Below, piece after piece: positions 18,795 to 27,685 of a stretch of 56,394 nt of DNA. The position numbers and the translations under genes are program-made. A model generated the notes under the pieces. That model did not search any database and was not told where the DNA came from. It saw nothing but the letters and a program-made list of their open reading frames with translations. The stretch comes from Lachnospiraceae bacterium. Its GTDB lineage: Bacteria > Bacillota > Clostridia > Lachnospirales > Lachnospiraceae. The stretch covers positions 1 through 56,394 of the forward strand of contig JAIKZI010000057.1 in assembly GCA_024682375.1 (NCBI GenBank), read 5' to 3'. The number at the start of each line of letters is the position of its first letter. The first letter of the stretch is position 1.

Positions 18795-20315
18795 ATGATT
18801 TATTTTATTCCTTCCTGGTATAAAGATGCAGATTGGAAAGAAAGAGAAGCTGCGTGGTATATCCAGTCACAAAAGACGGAGTTAGATGATACGGTAAAGC
18901 AGATACAGCTTTTTTCGAGAAATAAACTCTATGATTATCAGATTGTGCTTCTGGCTCACGCACCGAATTTCCGTAGATTTCTGCATAGACAGAGTATATT
19001 TAGGGCAAATTACTGGTCAGTATTTGATGCTATTCAATGTATTACGAGTCGAAGAATCGGTTTGATTTCGTATATGGATTTGAACTGGCCGAAAGGAATC
19101 GAGTTCGTTTATACGCCTTTTGCAATTTATGCGAACCTGCACAGTGAGAGCTATGCAAAGCTGGAGTTTGGTGAAGATGGAAATCTGATTTATATCGACA
19201 GATTTGAGAACGGCGAGTTGATTGGTAAGAATGTCTATGATGATAGAGGATTTGTTTCTATGAAGATCTTCTATGAAGACGGTGTGGCTCGTTTTGAACG
19301 ATATTTAAATCCTGACGGGGTATGGAAGATTCAGACCGATATCAAGACAGGTGAGGTACTGGTTAATCCAGAGAGTGCTTTTTATTTAGGTGTTGATGGC
19401 GAGAAAAAATATTCCAAAGAACGTTACGGATGCCTGGAAGATATTCTACTTGAAGTTTTTACAGATTATCTGTCACACACCGATTTGAATGATATTTTTA
19501 GTCTGGCTATGGATAATAATCACTACCAGATTTGCGAACAGGTTCTGGCAAAACGTAAGCTCTTACTTTCTTTTTACGCAGATAGATGTAATCTGGAAGA
19601 TACAGAGATAGATGGAATCATTTCAAAGGCAAAGTATATCGTAACCGACAGGCGCAGTAATATTGGGAAGCTTCGCAGAAAGGGATTACAGACTCGAAAC
19701 AATATCTGTGATATCACGCCTTATGATTTTAGAATAGACGAAAGCATCGGTCAGGAATTCTCGGAACGAAAGATTCTCGTGGCTATAGATGAGCTACCTC
19801 AGTATTATCTGGAAGAGATGATCAGAGAATTGGGAATGTATATGGCTTCGAATCCGAAGGTAAAGATACATCTATTTACACGGAGGTTGTCGAATGAAGT
19901 TGAAACTCAGATGAAGCAGATTCTTATTGATAATCTGGGCGAAGGTAATCCTCTGATCGCCAGATTCGAGGTAACACAGCGAAATGATGCTCTGGGAATT
20001 AATAGAGCGATACGAGAGAGTATCATGCTGATAGATCTCGCGGATAAACCGGATATGTTTCTCGGTATGACATCACTTAGTTTGGGAATACCGCAGCTGC
20101 TAACACAGGAAACAAGGTTTGTTAGGGCGGACCGAAATGGACAGATTATTAAGAATCTGAATGAGATTGGCAGTTGGCTGGATTACTATTTGACAGATCT
20201 ATCGCATCTAAATGAAGCAAAGATTGAATCATATAAACTTGGAAACACATACTCTGCAGAAAGATTAAAGGAGATGTGGGTAAAAGTAATCGAAGATATA
20301 AACAGGGCGGATTAA
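18795..20315 (+). CDS. asp1: Accessory Sec system protein Asp1
   Basis: Asp1 is a glycosyltransferase-fold protein, without known activity, that forms a complex with Asp2 and Asp3 and helps SecA2 move SRRP. The 506 residues begin MIYFIPSWYKDADWKEREAAWYI, the Asp1 hallmark. ATG 18795 is preferred over the ATG overlapping the secY2 stop (18777) because GGAG lies 7 bases before it. The C-terminal half has a GT-B-like fold pattern (LVAIDELPQYYLEEMIRELGMYMASNPKVKIHLF). asp2 begins 2 bases after its stop. Confidence 0.93.
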   Translation: MIYFIPSWYKDADWKEREAAWYIQSQKTELDDTVKQIQLFSRNKLYDYQIVLLAHAPNFRRFLHRQSIFRANYWSVFDAIQCITSRRIGLISYMDLNWPKGIEFVYTPFAIYANLHSESYAKLEFGEDGNLIYIDRFENGELIGKNVYDDRGFVSMKIFYEDGVARFERYLNPDGVWKIQTDIKTGEVLVNPESAFYLGVDGEKKYSKERYGCLEDILLEVFTDYLSHTDLNDIFSLAMDNNHYQICEQVLAKRKLLLSFYADRCNLEDTEIDGIISKAKYIVTDRRSNIGKLRRKGLQTRNNICDITPYDFRIDESIGQEFSERKILVAIDELPQYYLEEMIRELGMYMASNPKVKIHLFTRRLSNEVETQMKQILIDNLGEGNPLIARFEVTQRNDALGINRAIRESIMLIDLADKPDMFLGMTSLSLGIPQLLTQETRFVRADRNGQIIKNLNEIGSWLDYYLTDLSHLNEAKIESYKLGNTYSAERLKEMWVKVIEDINRAD

Positions 20316-20317
20316 AT

Positions 20318-21832
20318 ATGTTTGGGGAAGTTAAAGTATTACAAATAGGTGAAGAAAACTATAAAACTGAATATGAACTTCCGGAGTATGTAGACTGGAA
20401 CTATGAAGTCTTTGATAGTGACGCTGATGAAGCTATTTTTACGCAGTATGATGTTTGTATCGTAGATAGGAATATAACAGCAGATGAAGCGGTATATCTT
20501 AGGAAACATGTTAGAGCCTATAGCCTGTTTGTGCTGGATGATATTGAACAGAATTCGAATCTAGCATTCTTGATGAGGTCTAGAGTAGGGACCTTATTAA
20601 AGAGAGATGAGCTCCAGGGTTTTCTGAACGATAATATTCGAAATTACTATACTAAATTCTATGGTGAGAAATTCGATATGAATAGATTTGTGATTTCTCA
20701 TAAATTTGAGGGTGGAGTCAGTTTCGAAGGACATCGGGGAGTGATTCTGTCTGGAAGTTTTGGTGATGATTATTCGCAGGTTGGTTTCTTTAGGCAAAAT
20801 ATACCTATTAGTTCGAATCAGGCGCTTGATTTCTTCCTGGAATACGAGAAGAGCGAAGATGTGGAACTACAGATGGAAATAGTGTTTCTGGATAGAGCGA
20901 AGTCTTATCAGATTCGAGACAGAGTTGTGTTTGATGATGCAAAGCTTTCTGGACTGGAAGAGTGTACAGTAGAGAATAATGGCGGAGAAGCATTGGTGTT
21001 TGTTTCTCTTAATGCCCGAGGCTGTGGAGTTTTGAATATCAAATCGTTACATGATAGGTGGTCCAGACGTGGAGTAGGAACATTTTTACCGGGAGCGAAG
21101 AGACTGGTAACGAGTGATAGAGAAGAAGTCTTCATATACTTTGAACCAGGTGATTTGAAGCCGCCTTTAAATGTTTATTTCTCGGGCTATAGTACTAGAG
21201 AAGGTTTTGAAGGTTATGGTATGCTTCGAGACTTTGGCAGTCCGTTTATTCTGATCAGTGATCAGCGATTAGAAGGCGGTGGCTACTATATCGGTTCCAA
21301 AGAATATGAGGAGAATATAGAGCACGAGATAAAACGGGTTATGAAGGAACTTTCCTTTACAAAAGCTGATTTGGTTATGTCAGGAATTCAGATGGGATCG
21401 ACAGGGGCGATTTATTATGGAGCTTCTTTTGAGCCACATAGCATCATCGCTGGAAAACCAGTGTTTAATCTGGGTTCTGTTGCTTCAGCTGGACGTATTC
21501 ACAGACCAGGTGTGTTTTCATCAGCGATAGATGTTTTGAGAAAAAATACGGAGAAAACCGTACCGGATGCCATGACAGAGTTGAACGACAGGATGTGGCA
21601 GAAGTTTGATAAGGCGAACTGGAATGATACGACCTTCGTAATTTCATATATGTTGGATGACGACTATGACATAGATGCTTACAGGAATATGTTGGAGCAT
21701 GTAGACAGTAATCATGTAAAGATATACGGACGAGGTCTAAGTGGTCGACACAATGATAATACGGCAGGAATAATAGAGTGGTTCGCTAGTGAATACAGAA
21801 AGATGATGGAACGGGATTATTCGAGAAAGTAG
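20318..21832 (+). CDS. asp2: Accessory Sec system protein Asp2 (acetyltransferase-like), nucleophile altered
   Basis: In Streptococcus gordonii Asp2 takes part in export and also O-acetylates glycans on the adhesin through a Ser362-Glu452-His482 triad. This 504-residue protein starts MFGEVKVLQIGEENYKTEYELPEYVDW, as Asp2 does, and has the alpha/beta-hydrolase elbow region SGIQMGSTGAIYYGA at 355 onward. Gln358 stands where the nucleophilic Ser is expected. Asp448 and His478 (GRHND) sit at the other two triad positions, with the same 4-residue offset. So the acetylation activity may be lost while the transport role remains. ATG 20318 is preferred over a start inside asp1 since AGGGCGG lies just before it. 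Confidence 0.92.
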   Translation: MFGEVKVLQIGEENYKTEYELPEYVDWNYEVFDSDADEAIFTQYDVCIVDRNITADEAVYLRKHVRAYSLFVLDDIEQNSNLAFLMRSRVGTLLKRDELQGFLNDNIRNYYTKFYGEKFDMNRFVISHKFEGGVSFEGHRGVILSGSFGDDYSQVGFFRQNIPISSNQALDFFLEYEKSEDVELQMEIVFLDRAKSYQIRDRVVFDDAKLSGLEECTVENNGGEALVFVSLNARGCGVLNIKSLHDRWSRRGVGTFLPGAKRLVTSDREEVFIYFEPGDLKPPLNVYFSGYSTREGFEGYGMLRDFGSPFILISDQRLEGGGYYIGSKEYEENIEHEIKRVMKELSFTKADLVMSGIQMGSTGAIYYGASFEPHSIIAGKPVFNLGSVASAGRIHRPGVFSSAIDVLRKNTEKTVPDAMTELNDRMWQKFDKANWNDTTFVISYMLDDDYDIDAYRNMLEHVDSNHVKIYGRGLSGRHNDNTAGIIEWFASEYRKMMERDYSRK

Positions 21833-21838
21833 TGACTT

Positions 21839-22279
21839 ATGAATAGTAATTATCGTTGGGATATTTATTGGAATAATGAGATGAAGGATGCTTTTTTGCA
21901 TGGATCATCAGTTAAGTTTCTCAGAAAAGATGATGTCTATTACGAGAATGAACTTATGTCTCCTGGGACAGTTATAAAGCAGTGGTCATCCATGACGAAT
22001 TATCAGCTTGACAGAGTAGAGCCTTCACTACCGATTATCGATGGTGAAAGACGCATACGTGTAACTCTCGATGCTGATATGGATATAGAGGGAGGCTTAT
22101 TGCTGAAGTTCGTATTTTTTCAGAAGAATGGTATCGTCGTAGGAAGTGAAATACTTCGAGGCAGCGAGATTGAGATTAAGTGTCCGATTAGAACTTATTA
22201 TTACCAGGTTCAGTTGATTTGTGGGGGAAGCCATAAATTTCATTTTCATAGTTTCAGTATTGAAGAATTAGGGGAATAG
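21839..22279 (+). CDS. asp3: Accessory Sec system protein Asp3
   Basis: Asp3 is a small beta-rich, carbohydrate-binding-module-like partner in the Asp1-Asp2-Asp3 complex. The 146 residues contain the family pattern (WDIYWNN, YYENELMSPGTVIKQWSSMTNYQL, EPSLPIIDGERRIRVTLDAD). Length is normal. It starts 6 bases after asp2 and ends 5 bases before secA2. The ribosome site is weak, so translation may be coupled to asp2. Confidence 0.92.
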   Translation: MNSNYRWDIYWNNEMKDAFLHGSSVKFLRKDDVYYENELMSPGTVIKQWSSMTNYQLDRVEPSLPIIDGERRIRVTLDADMDIEGGLLLKFVFFQKNGIVVGSEILRGSEIEIKCPIRTYYYQVQLICGGSHKFHFHSFSIEELGE

Positions 22280-22284
22280 AGTAG

Positions 22285-24606
22285 ATGAAACTTCGTAGTC
22301 AAAAAGCGATTAAACAAATACATAACTACATAGATGAGTATCGAAATTTCTCAGATGCAGAACTTTCGAATCTCACGCGACAGTTTAAATCGCGCCTGGA
22401 GTCGGGAGTCGCTTTGGATAGCATTATGGTAGAGGCATATGCTGCGATTTGTGTGGCTGATGAGAGAGTTCTCGGGATGATGCCGTATGATGAACAGATT
22501 ATGGGGGCTATTGCCTTAAATCGCGGTTATCTGGCGGAGATGGCTACGGGAGAAGGAAAGACTTTAATGGCGACTATGCCCCTGTATTTAAACGCGTTAA
22601 CGGGGCGTAGCACGATTCTCGTTACAGCAAATGAATATTTGGCTATTCGTGATGCAAATGAGATGGGACCTGTGTACAGATTTATGGGACTTACATGTAT
22701 GGCGGGCGTTAAAGAGAACGCGAATGCAAAGATAACGAATGATGAAAAAAGAGAGTTCTATGCTTCGGATGTGCTTTACACGACGCACTCTGCTTTGGGC
22801 TTTGACTATTTGTTTGAGAATTTGGTAAAGACTCCGGAGGAGCGATTCCTGAGAGATTTTTACTTTATTATTATAGATGAAGCGGATATGGTTCTTCTAG
22901 ATGCTTCTCAGATGCCGTTGGTTATTTCTGGAACTCCACGTGTTCAGTCAAATGTAATTGAGATTTCGGATTTCTTCGTATCAATCCTGGATGAAGAGAA
23001 AGATGTAGAAGTAGAGAATCATGCAGTGTGGCTTACGAAGGCAGGAATTAAATACGCGGAAGATTTTTTCGGAATAGATAATTTCTATAAAGAGGAATAC
23101 TTTGAGTTAAATCGACAGATTACATTAGCGCTTCGTGCGCGATTCCTCTTTGCGATACAGAAAGACTACATCATCTCAGATGATGGAGAAATCATACTGC
23201 TTGATAATGGTACAGGTCGCTCGCTTCCGGGAATGAAACTTCGAGGTGGAATGCATCAGGCTCTAGAGCAAAAGGAGAAACTCGAGGTATCCAGCGAGCA
23301 GAGATCTGTTGCATCAATTACTTATCAGAATCTGTTTCTGATGTTCCCTAAAATGTCAGGAATGAGTGGAACTCTGTATGATGCTAAGATGGAACTCTTT
23401 AAAGTATATAACAAACGGGTTGTTTCGATTCCGACACATAAACCTTGTATTCGAGACGACAAGGCAGACAAATACTACACGAGTGGTGCTCAGCAATTTA
23501 AAGCGGTTATTCGTGAGACTGTAAACAGACATTTTAAATCACAGCCGGTTTTGATCGTTACTTCGACTATTAATGATACGAAGATTATATCCGGTCTCCT
23601 TACAGAAAAAAGAATTCCTCATAGTGTATTGAATGCCAATAATATCTTTTGGGAATCTGACATTATTAAGGAAGCAGGGCGCAGAGGCGCTGTAACGGTT
23701 TCAACAGGTTTGGCTGGACGAGGAACTGATATCAAATTGGAAGAGGGAGTAAATGAGCTAGGTGGCTTATGCGTGCTCGGTGTAGGACGTATGGATAATA
23801 CTCGACTGGAAAGACAGGTTCGAGGTCGAGCTGGCAGGCAGGGTGATAATGGTATGAGCCAGTTCTATGTATCTCTCGAAGATGAAATAGTTAAATTCAT
23901 GGGAGAGAAATATGTAGAGAAACTTCTAACTTCTGGGGTTGATTATTCAGAGTTTAAACTTAAACATGTTATTGATAGAGCACAGCGTATTCATATGGAT
24001 AAATCACAGCACACTAGAGAGATTGTCCTGAAATATGACCGTATCCTGAAGAGACAGAGAGATATACTGTATGATGCTAGAAACCGTTTGATCAATCAGA
24101 AAGAACTGGATGTAGAACTGCTGTATCAGATTTTGAAATACAATATATATAAATATGTTAAGTCAAAGAAACATATTTCGAAACAGGAACTTTCTAGATT
24201 TTTGCTAGATAATCTCTCGTATGAGATTGGTGATTCTTTTGATCGAAATACCAGATTAAAGGGGCGAAAACTGGCAAAGTATATTTATCAGTACAGCATA
24301 GAGGTCTTTGACAGAAAGATGAGTGGCTTTGAGAATTCGAACAGAAAGAAGGAATACGTAAATTTATGTGTGCTCAAAGCACTGGATGACGCGTGGATAG
24401 AGGAAGTTGACTATTTACAACAGCTACAGTCAGCTATCTCCGGACGCTCTCTGGCACAGAGAAATCCTGTGTTTGAGTATAGTGAGGAAGCGTACAAACA
24501 TTTTAGACGAATGGAAGATATGATTCGAGAGAGCATCATGAGGAATCTATTGCTTTCGACATATGATTATGATGCAGAAGGAAAGATTAGAATTATCTAT
24601 CCATAA
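22285..24606 (+). CDS. secA2: Accessory Sec ATPase SecA2
   Basis: SecA2 is the cytosolic motor that pushes the glycosylated SRRP through SecY2. The 773 residues carry the SecA helicase motifs: GYLAEMATGEGKTLMA (Walker A), YTTHSALGFDYLFENL, IIIDEADMVLLD (DEAD), STGLAGRGTDIKL and QVRGRAGRQGDNG. The preprotein cross-linking and wing domains are recognisable. It is shorter than housekeeping SecA and lacks the C-terminal Cys-rich zinc tail, both normal for SecA2. AGGGGA precedes the ATG. Confidence 0.95.
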   Translation: MKLRSQKAIKQIHNYIDEYRNFSDAELSNLTRQFKSRLESGVALDSIMVEAYAAICVADERVLGMMPYDEQIMGAIALNRGYLAEMATGEGKTLMATMPLYLNALTGRSTILVTANEYLAIRDANEMGPVYRFMGLTCMAGVKENANAKITNDEKREFYASDVLYTTHSALGFDYLFENLVKTPEERFLRDFYFIIIDEADMVLLDASQMPLVISGTPRVQSNVIEISDFFVSILDEEKDVEVENHAVWLTKAGIKYAEDFFGIDNFYKEEYFELNRQITLALRARFLFAIQKDYIISDDGEIILLDNGTGRSLPGMKLRGGMHQALEQKEKLEVSSEQRSVASITYQNLFLMFPKMSGMSGTLYDAKMELFKVYNKRVVSIPTHKPCIRDDKADKYYTSGAQQFKAVIRETVNRHFKSQPVLIVTSTINDTKIISGLLTEKRIPHSVLNANNIFWESDIIKEAGRRGAVTVSTGLAGRGTDIKLEEGVNELGGLCVLGVGRMDNTRLERQVRGRAGRQGDNGMSQFYVSLEDEIVKFMGEKYVEKLLTSGVDYSEFKLKHVIDRAQRIHMDKSQHTREIVLKYDRILKRQRDILYDARNRLINQKELDVELLYQILKYNIYKYVKSKKHISKQELSRFLLDNLSYEIGDSFDRNTRLKGRKLAKYIYQYSIEVFDRKMSGFENSNRKKEYVNLCVLKALDDAWIEEVDYLQQLQSAISGRSLAQRNPVFEYSEEAYKHFRRMEDMIRESIMRNLLLSTYDYDAEGKIRIIYP

Positions 24607-24644
24607 ATATTAAGTGGTTAAATAGACGAGGTGAGAAATACAAG

Positions 24645-26126
24645 ATGATTTATAACTTTAATCTCGGAATAGGATGGGCGTCTAGTGGAGTAGAGTTTGC
24701 ACAGAAGTATAGAAATATCTGTTTTCATAAGGCTGGACTTCCTGCAAAGTTTATCTTTACAGATTTGATTACGACAGAAAATATCGAACATTATACACGT
24801 AATATGGGATTTTTGGATTCAGAGATTATATGGCTCTATTCGTATTTTACGGATTATCCGATAGCTCCGACATCCTATTCGAGAGTAGATTTTGAGAAAA
24901 AAATAGACAGAGAGTTTACATATTCCAGGCAGGGCTCAAAGGGAAGGTATAATTTTTCCAATAATGGTTATTATTCTGTATTCTTTGTGGATGATGAATC
25001 GGAGTGCATTAACCGTGTGGAATATGTTCAAAATGGAATCCTGATTCGGAAGGATTACTTTACGATAGGACGGCTGTTTAGTGAGTATTATATTCCGCTG
25101 AATGGTGCTGCCAGAGTGTGTCAGAGAAAGTTCTATAATCAGGATGGAACAGTGAGTTTTGAAGAGATCGTAGATGGAAAGGAAAGCTGGTTTAGATTTA
25201 AAGGCGGTGCACTTCTGTCAAAGCAGGAACTCGTTCGTAAACTTTGTCAGGAGCTTGAACTTACATCTGAGGATACAGTGATTCTGGATAGAACTTCGGA
25301 AATAGGACAGGCGGTTATGGAATCTGTCGGAGATGCTAAGCTTGGTGTTGTGATTCATGCTGAGCATTATAGTTTGAATCACGCAAGTGGAGATTACATC
25401 CTTTGGAATAACTATTATGAGTATCCTTTCTCAAATCATAGATTTATAGATTTCTATGTAGTTGCTACAGAGTTGCAGAAACAGATTTTGGAAGAACAAT
25501 TTGAAAAGTATAATCATGTGAAACCTCAAGTATATGCGATTCCGGTTGGAAATCTGGATAAATTACGGGACTGTGAAGACAGGAAGCCGTATTCTATTAT
25601 CAGCGCTTCTAGATTGGCAAAGGAGAAACATTTAGATTTAGCGATTAAGGCTTGCGTTATGGCAAAGGCTGAAGTGCCACAGATCAGTCTGGATATTTAC
25701 GGCGAAGGCCCTCTAAAGACAGATCTAAAGAGACTGATAGAGGAAAATGATGCTGGAGATTATATCAGATTGTTAGGGCAGCGAGACTTAGAAGATATAT
25801 ATGAACGTTATGAACTCTATTTATCGGCTTCATATTCGGAAGGTTTTGGATTGTCTTTGATGGAAGCCTTAGGCTCAGGTAATGCGATTATAGGTTTCGA
25901 TGTTCCTTATGGAAACAAAAATTTCGTTTCTGACTCGGAGAATGGATATCTCGTTCCATTTAACGAAGAAGATAGCGAATGGGTTCAGGTAGAAATGCTT
26001 AAAGATTCAATCGTAAAGTATTTTAAGGGAAGCTCCAGAGAGGCTTTTAAAGAGAAATCATACGAGAAAGCGAGAAAGTATTTGACAGAAGAGGTGAGTG
26101 CTTTATGGAAAAATATGGTTCTTTAG
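24645..26126 (+). CDS. gtfA: Accessory Sec glycosyltransferase GtfA (SRRP O-GlcNAc transferase subunit)
   Basis: GtfA with GtfB adds the first N-acetylglucosamine to Ser/Thr of the SRRP before export. The 493 residues start MIYNFNLGIGWASSGVEFAQKYR, the GtfA signature, include the add-on domain (residues about 50-200), and show the GT-B family 4 nucleotide-sugar site with an E-x7-E motif in YSEGFGLSLMEALGSG (near residues 398-406). GAGGTGAG precedes the ATG. The gene overlaps gtfB by 22 bases, so the two subunits are likely made together. Confidence 0.94.
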   Translation: MIYNFNLGIGWASSGVEFAQKYRNICFHKAGLPAKFIFTDLITTENIEHYTRNMGFLDSEIIWLYSYFTDYPIAPTSYSRVDFEKKIDREFTYSRQGSKGRYNFSNNGYYSVFFVDDESECINRVEYVQNGILIRKDYFTIGRLFSEYYIPLNGAARVCQRKFYNQDGTVSFEEIVDGKESWFRFKGGALLSKQELVRKLCQELELTSEDTVILDRTSEIGQAVMESVGDAKLGVVIHAEHYSLNHASGDYILWNNYYEYPFSNHRFIDFYVVATELQKQILEEQFEKYNHVKPQVYAIPVGNLDKLRDCEDRKPYSIISASRLAKEKHLDLAIKACVMAKAEVPQISLDIYGEGPLKTDLKRLIEENDAGDYIRLLGQRDLEDIYERYELYLSASYSEGFGLSLMEALGSGNAIIGFDVPYGNKNFVSDSENGYLVPFNEEDSEWVQVEMLKDSIVKYFKGSSREAFKEKSYEKARKYLTEEVSALWKNMVL

Positions 26127-27451
26127 ATAAAGGGTTATTGTTGCTGGATCATATGGATGATAAAGCTGTGCTTCTGTATGAGTCTTTTAAGAAGGCTGGA
26201 TTCGAAGGCGTGACTCTGGTAGTTGAAGATGATGGATTTGTTCCGGATGATGTGGTTGGATTGTATCGGTTCTTTATAAAGAAAGGCAATCCGACGATTC
26301 AGCCCAGATTTTTTAACCAAATAGATAGTGAAGACTATTGGGTTATTACAGCGAATAATCAATCGGGCGAGATTTCAGATATGGGTATTCTTAAGGGGCG
26401 GATTAATTATACGAAACGTTATAAAGATGAAAAAAGAATCGTTTCGTCGGTGGATTGGCTGGATGAGAAGCGCATAGTACGTGCTACTGATTATTATGAT
26501 ATCTACGGTGAATTATATTCCAAAAGCTCATATGATTCGAACGGAAAGATGTTGATTCGAACTTATTATGACGAGGAGTTTAGAGAAATCATAGTATGCA
26601 ACTTTATAACAGGGGATATCATCCTAAATGAAGGTGATCTGGTACATGTTTTTCATGAAAAAGTAGAATTTATAAGTTTTTTAATTGATAAAATGGCAAA
26701 AGTACAGGATACTAGTATTAGGAAGATATATTATAACTCTTTAGGTACTCCGTTACTCTATACACTTCGAGTTTCTGCGGATTCTAGTCTGATTTGGCAG
26801 GAAGGGTTTCGTGAAGAGTTGCCAGGAAATATGAAATTCATATTGGATGGAAAGAGCAATACGAAACGAATCTATGTTCAGGATTTAAAAGCTTTAGAAC
26901 ATTTTAAAACCTTGACTGATAAGCAGGAAATGTTTGAAGGACTTGGATATTTATTTAGTTTTATCCGAAATAATATGTATAGAAGAGAAGTGTTTATCTT
27001 TACAAACTCGGATCAGATAGTAGGATTGACGGAGTTGGTTCAAAACTATCCGGAGCTGAACTTTCATATAGCTGCCGTGACAGAGATGTCGACAAAGTTG
27101 CTTTCGTTTTCGAAATATCAGAATGTCAGATTGTATCCATGCATTTCTGACGACATGAAGGAGATGCTTTTTCAGAAATGCGATATCTATCTCGATATCA
27201 ACCGGGGTGATGAACTGTTGAATACTATTCATAGAGCATTCCTGGAGAATATGTTGATTCTGGCGCTCGATGAGACGAAGCATAATGCAGATTACATTTC
27301 GAAAGAGCATAGTTTTGAAAGTATTGAGAGTTTGATGCAGACACTCTCTAAAGTGATAGCTGATTCTGACGAGATGGACAGGGAACTTGAGCTTCAGAGA
27401 GAGAAAGCAATGTTGTGTAGTCCGGTAACATATAGGAATATGTTTATATAG
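26105..27451 (+). CDS. gtfB: Accessory Sec glycosyltransferase co-factor GtfB
   Basis: GtfB is the substrate-recognition partner of GtfA; it has the same fold but lacks catalysis. The 448 residues have a divergent GT-B plan with LDHMDDKAVLLYESFKKAGFEGVTLVVEDDGFVPDDVV at the start and no intact E-x7-E motif. The AGAGGTG site lies inside the gtfA end. No further glycosyltransferase follows in the operon, unlike many streptococcal loci, so the adhesin may carry a short glycan or use enzymes from elsewhere. Confidence 0.9.
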   Translation: MEKYGSLDKGLLLLDHMDDKAVLLYESFKKAGFEGVTLVVEDDGFVPDDVVGLYRFFIKKGNPTIQPRFFNQIDSEDYWVITANNQSGEISDMGILKGRINYTKRYKDEKRIVSSVDWLDEKRIVRATDYYDIYGELYSKSSYDSNGKMLIRTYYDEEFREIIVCNFITGDIILNEGDLVHVFHEKVEFISFLIDKMAKVQDTSIRKIYYNSLGTPLLYTLRVSADSSLIWQEGFREELPGNMKFILDGKSNTKRIYVQDLKALEHFKTLTDKQEMFEGLGYLFSFIRNNMYRREVFIFTNSDQIVGLTELVQNYPELNFHIAAVTEMSTKLLSFSKYQNVRLYPCISDDMKEMLFQKCDIYLDINRGDELLNTIHRAFLENMLILALDETKHNADYISKEHSFESIESLMQTLSKVIADSDEMDRELELQREKAMLCSPVTYRNMFI

Positions 27452-27464
27452 AGGAGGTTAAATT

Positions 27465-27665
27465 ATGGATGTTTTAAAAGGAATTTTGTTCGGTAAATCA
27501 AATGACGCATTTTTGGTAGTTATCTTTCTGGAATGGATTTTAGCTGCTTATGGAATCGGTATGACGATTTCCACAAAGAAACTCTGGGCTAAACTCATCA
27601 ATTTAGTATTAACTGTGCTATGGGTTGTATGTGCCGTATTAAACATGATTACATATTTTAAATAA
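27465..27665 (+). CDS. Small two-helix membrane protein in the accessory Sec operon
   Basis: No family is recognised. The 66 residues have two probable membrane helices (about 14-34 and 43-64) joined by a short basic loop (STKKLWAK). GAGGAGG precedes the ATG, so it is well translated, and it lies 13 bases after gtfB. Size and topology resemble SecG, and some streptococci carry small accessory channel proteins (Asp4, Asp5) with SecE- or SecG-like roles. An equally fair view is a link to the pilin-like machine that follows. Confidence 0.75.
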   Translation: MDVLKGILFGKSNDAFLVVIFLEWILAAYGIGMTISTKKLWAKLINLVLTVLWVVCAVLNMITYFK

Positions 27666-27685
27666 TAGCCAGGATGAGGTAGTTG

